Shown: positions 57,939 to 64,000 of the stretch, in pieces | How positions within the stretch are numbered: position 1 is the first letter of the stretch | Layout: every line of letters starts with the position of its first letter | From: Blakeslea trispora | Lineage: Eukaryota > Mucoromycota > Mucoromycetes > Mucorales > Choanephoraceae | Direction: 5' to 3' | Assembly: GCA_025331445.1 (NCBI GenBank) | Contig: JAIWNE010000095.1 | Coordinates: forward strand, 1 to 64,000 | Length of the DNA stretch: 64,000 nt | Made by a program: the position numbers and the translations under genes | Notes under the pieces: generated by a model | Databases searched by the model: none | Seen by the model: the letters and a program-made list of their open reading frames with translations, nothing else | Told to the model about the DNA's origin: nothing

Positions 57939-60900
57939 ATGACAAAAGTGACGCGAGGCATCTCGCTTGAAGAATGGGAAGAAAAAACTAAGCTGACAGA
58001 AAAAGAGAAGCAAAGTATATTCGACTTGCAGGATGCTTGCACCGAACTTCCTCTTCCTTCCAACTGGGTAAACTGTTACTGTACCTTACACTCTGTATTC
58101 AAATAACCAAATGAGCTTCTGTTGATATAGTACGTTGGTGACAAAGCACTAGCATCACCCATCTTGAGTCATGCTGCCAGTTCGGGAGGACTGACACCAG
58201 AGCAAACAGCTTCAAGTTCTCTTAATCCACATGCCCTTTCAGCACGATTGCTCGGTACAACTTTGGTTAGAAAAACACTTTCAACAGCCAATTTACTAGC
58301 GGAAGCAACTGCAGCTGATTCAGCTGCTGAACAACATGTGGCTAACGAAATTGGAAGCGAAAAGCCTATTGAGACATTACAGGAATTCTTTGACTGGTTT
58401 GCTGTCATCGAGTCAGAAATGGGAAAGGGACAAGAGGATGTGTATCGAAGCCATCTATCGACTGTGGAGATATACATGGCAACTTGCAATGACTTTCTTG
58501 CTGACATAGAAGCAACATCCAAGTTGCTTTCTGAATTGGAGCAGGATTATGGATTTGTAGATGGTCGGACAGGCTCCGTTCAAACAGCATGTGAAGACTT
58601 GCTCGAAGAACAACATCGGTTGACTCGGTTAGCAGATGGATTGTCCAGTCGACTTGAATACTTTAATCGATTAGAGCCTATAGCTAAGTTATTCAATTCG
58701 CCAGGCGATGATATCTGCTTGAATCCAGAGTTTATACCTATGCTTGAGCAACTAGATCAATGTTTAGATTATATGGAACAGCATGTAAGATTGCAAATTG
58801 CGTTTTCTTTCTACCATCATTCAAAGTCTCCTTTTGTTAGTCCAATTACCGTGATGCCGAGCTTTATCATATGCGCTTTCGCCAGTGTATGACAAGAGGC
58901 ATTACATTGATCAAAATGTATGTAGTGTCAACCCTAAAGACATTGGGATATGATACTTATAAGCAAGTGAACTCAAAAGAGGCCACATTGAGTAAGCAGA
59001 TGACAATGTTTTACGTGAAGTTCAAGACCATGGCATCAACTATCAAATCGCTCACATACCAAGTTGAAAAGCGATGTGATCATAAAGAATACCAAGCGCT
59101 GTATGATGACATGACATATGCCTATTTCCAAACTAGGCAACAGTTACTGAGCCCGTTGATTTCAAAAAGAGTTCAGCAGCTTGGACCTAACAATAACGAT
59201 TTATTGAGTTTTGTAAGGCATTATAGAGTTACTTAGAGCTCTTTAAAACAAAAAAAAGTAAGACTAGGCTTATTCATTTCCCATCAGGCTAAAAACGGCT
59301 GCACGTTCATGATGAGCCTTTGTTCTGATGAATTTAATTTATGCTATAATTTCTTTTCTCAGCTTGGTGAACGAGAGTTATAGTAAGCTCAAGATCTTTT
59401 CCTCCTAGAGGATATTGTCAGCTAATTGAACTTATCTAGCAACTATCTGGATTTACTTACAAGTCATCTGTATGATTATCTTCGACCACGCATCATTCAC
59501 GAGAACGATATTACAGTGTTGTCGGAATTATGCAGTGTCTTTCTGATGTATGTCATGCAAGATGAAAACGATTTTGGTAGGCATAAATTCGATTTGAAAG
59601 ACAAGAAGAAGAAAAGAAAAGGCATAATACTAACCAACTATTCCTTCTTTTCAAGCTGTTGGGATTACAGACAATAAGAACGAAGTTAAATTTGGTCATT
59701 TAATACAAAACATATTGGAGGATACTCAGGCAAGGCTTGTATTCCGGGCACAAATGTTCATTCAAAACGACATACAGGCATATCAACCAAAACCTCAAGA
59801 TTTTGAGCTAGTGACATCCAAGTCAAAGACAGATGATAATCAAAAGACATCCATTGTCTTAAGTGCAAACTCCTTAGAGCCCGCTACAGCTACACTTACG
59901 GTTAACGAAGAAGATGCTTCAGATACACAGCCAATTCAAGCAAACCACATTGAGCTTCTATCTGAAGGTAACGACGACTCAAGTGGCTGGTTCCCAACAC
60001 TACAAAAGACATTATGGCTCCTCTCAAAACTTTACCGGTCTATTCAGGTAAAAAAAAAAAAAAAGGCTAATGTAAGCAAAAGAAAGAAACCAAGCAAGAC
60101 CTAATGATATATAGACTGGTGTTTTTGAAGATTTAGCTCAAGAAGCTGTCTCATTATGCAATGAATCCCTGTCAAAAGCAAGCGAAACCATGCTCACGCT
60201 CAAGGTATATTTTTTCTTTTAGCAAATGCACTGACTACGCAGGATACACATTAACATTAAACAGTCTCGACTTGATAGCCAGTTGTTTTTGATAAAGAAC
60301 TTGTTGGTCTTGAAAGAGCAATTAGCGCCTTTCGAAGTGAATTTGGTACATGCTGGTAAAACTCTTGACTTTTCTTATGTTACAGGTAAATGGCTATACA
60401 TTTGCTTTTCTTTTGGTGTTTGATTCAATCTTTCTTATTCATGACATGTTTCAGATTCTCTATCATCATTTCAGCAACAAAAGTCATTGTTATTCAATCC
60501 AAATGCTCTCATTGGTTTAGCTCAACGAGGTATGCCTCGAGTGGTTGAAGTAAACTTAGATTCTCGTAGAGAAATTGATTCTCAAATCAAGAATGTATGC
60601 AAGAAATTTATTGATGAGAGTGTTGACAGTGTAGTCGAACCCTTGACTGCATTTCTTATAAAGGTATGTTGTGCTCAGCCAGAAATTTTTATATAGGTAA
60701 ACTATAAACAAACAAACAATACTGTCCGTCTAGCTTTCTACCATCTTGCCTGCTGAAATATTGCCCAAAGCTTCCGAAAACGATCTTCACACTCAAAAAC
60801 TTGGCGAAAGTAAGTTGACTATTTCTTTGGTTTTCATAAAAAAAAAAAGGCTAATAATTACATAAACAAACACAGAGGATGTACATGAAGCTATAGATCA

Positions 60901-61213
60901 GTTTATGGAGGCTGTTGAAGAACGTATTAAATTCTTTAGCCACAAGTTAAGAAAATACGTTAATGATCTCAAAATGGAACAAATATTGATGAAGCCAATA
61001 GAGGTAATTCTTAGTTACAAGATGAAAGGCTAAAGTGGGTCATAAACATGTTTTGCTTTTCTTGCGTAGACAAGCATAATTGAGCAATACAAGTCATTCT
61101 TGACAAGAGTTGAAATTGAATCAAAAGACTCTGGAAGAATCGAAAAGCTAAAGAAAATGCCAATGTCTGTTGAATCAGTGGCGGTGACTATAGCACAAGT
61201 CAGAAATCAATAA
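57939..61213 (+). CDS. COG3: conserved oligomeric Golgi complex subunit 3 (Cog3/Sec34)
   Basis: About eleven exons; first ones 57939-58067, 58131-58784, 58841-59213, 59288-59382 and 59440-59576, the last ending at TAA 61211-61213. The order TLQEFFDWFAVIESEMGKGQ, YMATCNDFLADIEATSKLL, the coiled-coil LLEEQHRLTRLADGLSSRLE, and NYRDAELYHMRFRQCMTRG is the Sec34 N-terminal pattern; later HLYDYLRPRIIHENDITVLS and AQMFIQNDIQAYQPKPQDF fit the Cog3 C-terminal half. Cog3 is a lobe A subunit tethering retrograde intra-Golgi vesicles, needed to keep glycosyltransferases in place. Start at the second ATG (MTKVTRGISLEEW) is preferred to 57891, whose extension is hydrophobic and unlike the family. Confidence 0.92.
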
Positions 61214-62258
61214 GATCAGAAAAGACTATAAAGAATTGACTTTACATAAACTTTCCATACAACTTGCAGATGTGTTTTGGTTTTTATAAAAACGACAACA
61301 ACAAAAGTGCGTTGGCATTACGATATGGTTGTTTTAACAAACAATACAGAATACACTTAAGCTTTTTTTCTCTTAGTCAAAAGAGAGCTGCATAAGAATT
61401 CATGCAAGAAGAGAAGATCATCACATACTTGAAAGCGCTTTATCACACAAATGTATCTATATGTAACATAGTACCATGATTACCTTTTGTTCCAATGGCT
61501 GCTTGAAGTGCGAGAGAGCTCAAAGATAAAGAGAAAGTATCAGAGAATACACATTATAACTTATTCTGTTGTATCTCGGCTGATACAAAACAGAATAGAA
61601 CACAAGGGTATCGTTTGAGATCTGCATCGGCAATTCAAAGATAAGTGGTTTGGATTAAAACTGCTTGCACTTTTGTCAAAATAGAGACAACATACAACAA
61701 AACTTTGCCATGCATTGATTCAACCTATAGCTATACTCTCATCCTAGTGTTTAAGAGGGAAATAAAAAGAAGCATTGAAGCTCGAATTGCGACAATGTGC
61801 CTCAACCTCTTTCTTTTTTGCTAAAAGAAAAAGGCAATGATTGTCCTGCATAAACTTGCAGACATAGTTTAGCTTCTTTTATCCAATTCTCATAAAAACC
61901 ATATCATCGCAAAATGCTTAGAATAGATTTTATGGATTCAGATTAGTTTTAAAGAGCAATAGATACTAAGCTGGTTATTGCTTTTATCTCTCTCTTTTTT
62001 TTGTTATATATATATTGATACTGATGTATAAGTTAGAAAGACCTCCACAAAAAAATTACTAAAAGCAATACTTCTGAAATTGATCAGTAGGAGGATCAAT
62101 CTCAAGTGTGCAAGACTACGTTTGTATGCATACACACACACACATAACCTTTTCCTCCTTTGTCTTTAACAGCTTGTTAATTTTTTTTTATTCTTTCCTC
62201 TTGCATTTCTTTCTTCAGCTTTCTTGTTTGCGCTTTTCATACTTGATTTTTAATCGAA
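61214..62258. other. intergenic, no gene seen
   Basis: About 1 kb of AT-rich sequence without a supportable ORF. A short ACACACAC run near 62139 and pyrimidine-rich blocks before 62250 probably belong to the promoter of the next gene. Confidence 0.5.
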
Positions 62259-64000
62259 ATGCTATTAGAACAATATAAAAACCATAAAATTATATATACC
62301 ATTGCTTTATTTGGAACGCTTGTATCTGCAAAAGAAGAAAAGTTTATAGATACCACTTCTGGATTATTTTGGGGTCAGATAATGGCTATCATCTGCTTAG
62401 TACTCTGTAGTGGGGTAGTAGCAGGTAAGTACGGTTGCTATGCTAACTGCCGTCACTTATCTCAATTTGAATTTTTCATTGAATTGTTCCTTTAGGTTTG
62501 ACTTTGGGCTTGGTATAGATTTTCTTTTGTCTGTTTATTCTTATGTTCAGGAACCAATTCTATTTGTTTTTATATGTATATATCGCTAGATGTCCTTGGA
62601 TACAACGAATCTTTCTATTTTGGAATTAGCAGGTACACCTGAGCAACAAAAGCATGCTTCTCGTATCCTTCCCATAAGAAAGAACGGGCACATTCTCCTA
62701 GCAACTTTGTTATTGACAAATACCGTTATAAATGAAACCATTCCAATTCTATTTGATAATATCTTTAGTAAAGGTATACACGTACTACCAATCTACTATT
62801 GAATTGATTCAGTCATAATATATTGATAAAGAAATCAACTAGGATTTATTTCTGTCATTGTGTCCACTGCCCTCCTTGTTCTTTTTGCTGAAATTATACC
62901 TCAGTCTATCTTTTCCAAACATGGACTAGCCATAGGTGCTATGTTGGTCATACCTGTCAAGGTTTTAATAATTATTTGGATGGTGATATCTTGGCCCATT
63001 GCAAAGTTCTTGGACTTTATATTGGGTGCACATACAAGTATTAATTACGGTACTTTAGGTAATCATCTTTTTTTTTATTGCTATTGCTCAGTACAAGCTG
63101 TCTGTTTTCTCGTATTTAAACTGTTATTTTTGAATGGGTGCATCAACAGAACTTGGCGCCTTAATTGAATTACATGACAAGTCAAAGTATAAGGAGGGTA
63201 CGCTAGAACATGAGACTGCAGATCTTTTGCAAAACATATTGTCGCTGCAGATGAAGCCTATACATCAGCTATGCCAGTTGAACAACTCTATGGTATTGGT
63301 TCTATCGAGTACAGTGATTCATGTAGATCAAATAATAGAATATATGAAAGAAGGACAGTCTCATATCATTGTCTACGACAAGCATAGCAAAGAGAGCTCA
63401 AACAATACTCTAAAAGAACATTACGTTTTAGGTGTATTAAGCTTAAAGGTAAAAATTCCCTGAGAAACAAGAGTATCTCATTTGTCGCTTTTTCTTTTCC
63501 TTGTGTTAACCAAACTATAGCAATTGTTGATGACTTCTATTGAAAGAAATGTAACGCAGCCAGTCGGTAGTTTGGTATCAGAGTCCTTCTTGACATGCTC
63601 ATCCAATACACCTACTATAGAGGTCATGCACCAGCTACTGAAAAGCAACAAGTAATTAAACCTCTTATATTTGTATTCAGAATACTTACAGAGCTAACTT
63701 TCATATTAAAATGATTTGGTTCTCTTTTGCCCAGAAAGCACCAAGTCATATTGATCTGTCATACAGAAGATGATATAAGGAAAAACAAAGAAGAGCGTGC
63801 ACAAAACAGACAAAAGCTAGTTATGGAAAGACAGAATGAACTAGATAGACATAGAAGAAATATAGTTTGCCTATTAAGACGACTAGTAGGCTGCAGCTGT
63901 CTCACATGTAATCGTTTGCTATCTGAAATCTCTCATTCAGCATCTATGTTATCAATTGATCAAAGTATTGAGGAAGGCACAATATATTCAGCTGGCAGTT
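62259..64000 (+). CDS. MAM3: CNNM/Mam3-type transporter (DUF21 + CBS), partial at window end
   Basis: Start ATG 62259; exons 62259-62424, 62496-62512 (17 nt), 62590-62773, 62843 onward to about 63060, about 63151-63449, then two or more to the window edge. An N-terminal signal/anchor is followed by the DUF21 membrane domain: CSGVVAG|LTLGL|MSLDTTNLSILEL, LLTNTVINETIPILFD and LFAEIIPQSIFSKHGLA. Then ELGALIELHD opens the CBS pair (VIHVDQIIEYMKEGQSHIIV). The family (Mam3 in yeast, CNNM in animals) affects Mg/Mn homeostasis in vacuole or plasma membrane. The final visible part (KNKEERAQNRQKLV, CLLRRLVGCSC) is highly charged. The 3' end lies outside the window. Confidence 0.9.

Overview
This window is eukaryotic and almost certainly from a Mucoromycota fungus (Mucorales-like): AT-rich DNA, genes of 2-11 exons split by 50-100 nt GT..AG introns, tight gene spacing, fungal proteins (GT15 mannosyltransferases, Prm10/ThrE, Erv2, Mam3) and fungal mobile elements (Crypton, DIRS, LINE). 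No species name can be given from sequence alone. All exon boundaries were placed by eye from splice consensus and reading-frame continuity.

Layout. 1-12 kb is transposon-rich: a decayed LINE 3' end (333-1130), a Crypton/Ndc10-like tyrosine recombinase gene carrying an in-frame stop (1574-4091), a structurally complete DIRS retrotransposon (5099-9378) with perfect 114 bp inverted terminal repeats and an internal complementary region, flanking DIRS relics, and a duplicated GC-rich hairpin. 12.0-14.8 kb holds two tandem paralogous genes encoding a zinc ribbon plus an HNH nuclease; this is the least familiar protein family of the window. 15.5-34.6 kb is dense housekeeping sequence: CHL1/DDX11 helicase, ribosomal protein eL42, proteasome assembly chaperone PSMG3, DEAD-box helicase SPB4, an OB-fold-like orphan, a peroxisomal ABCD half-transporter, HEATR6, TGS1 cap hypermethylase, a DUF4442 hotdog protein and an FBXO9-type F-box protein.

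34.6-37.6 kb has no convincing gene; it includes an unexplained relatively GC-rich stretch and a possible RhoGEF-like fragment. Then come PRM10 (ThrE family), a broken PD-(D/E)XK-type ORF whose C-terminal half sits inverted between 97 bp inverted repeats, three clustered GT15 mannosyltransferase genes, an acidic orphan, ERV2, a second LINE relic, NOP16, a CDF metal transporter, a secreted Kre9-like protein, COG3, and a MAM3/CNNM transporter that runs off the right edge.

There is no operon logic. Functional themes that recur are the secretory pathway and cell wall (three GT15 enzymes, Erv2, COG3, Kre9-like protein), ribosome biogenesis (eL42, Spb4, Nop16) and genome maintenance (Chl1). The points most worth a second look are the inverted-repeat-split ORF at 41.1-42.2 kb, the tandem HNH family, the DIRS architecture, and a 17 nt microexon in the MAM3-like gene.
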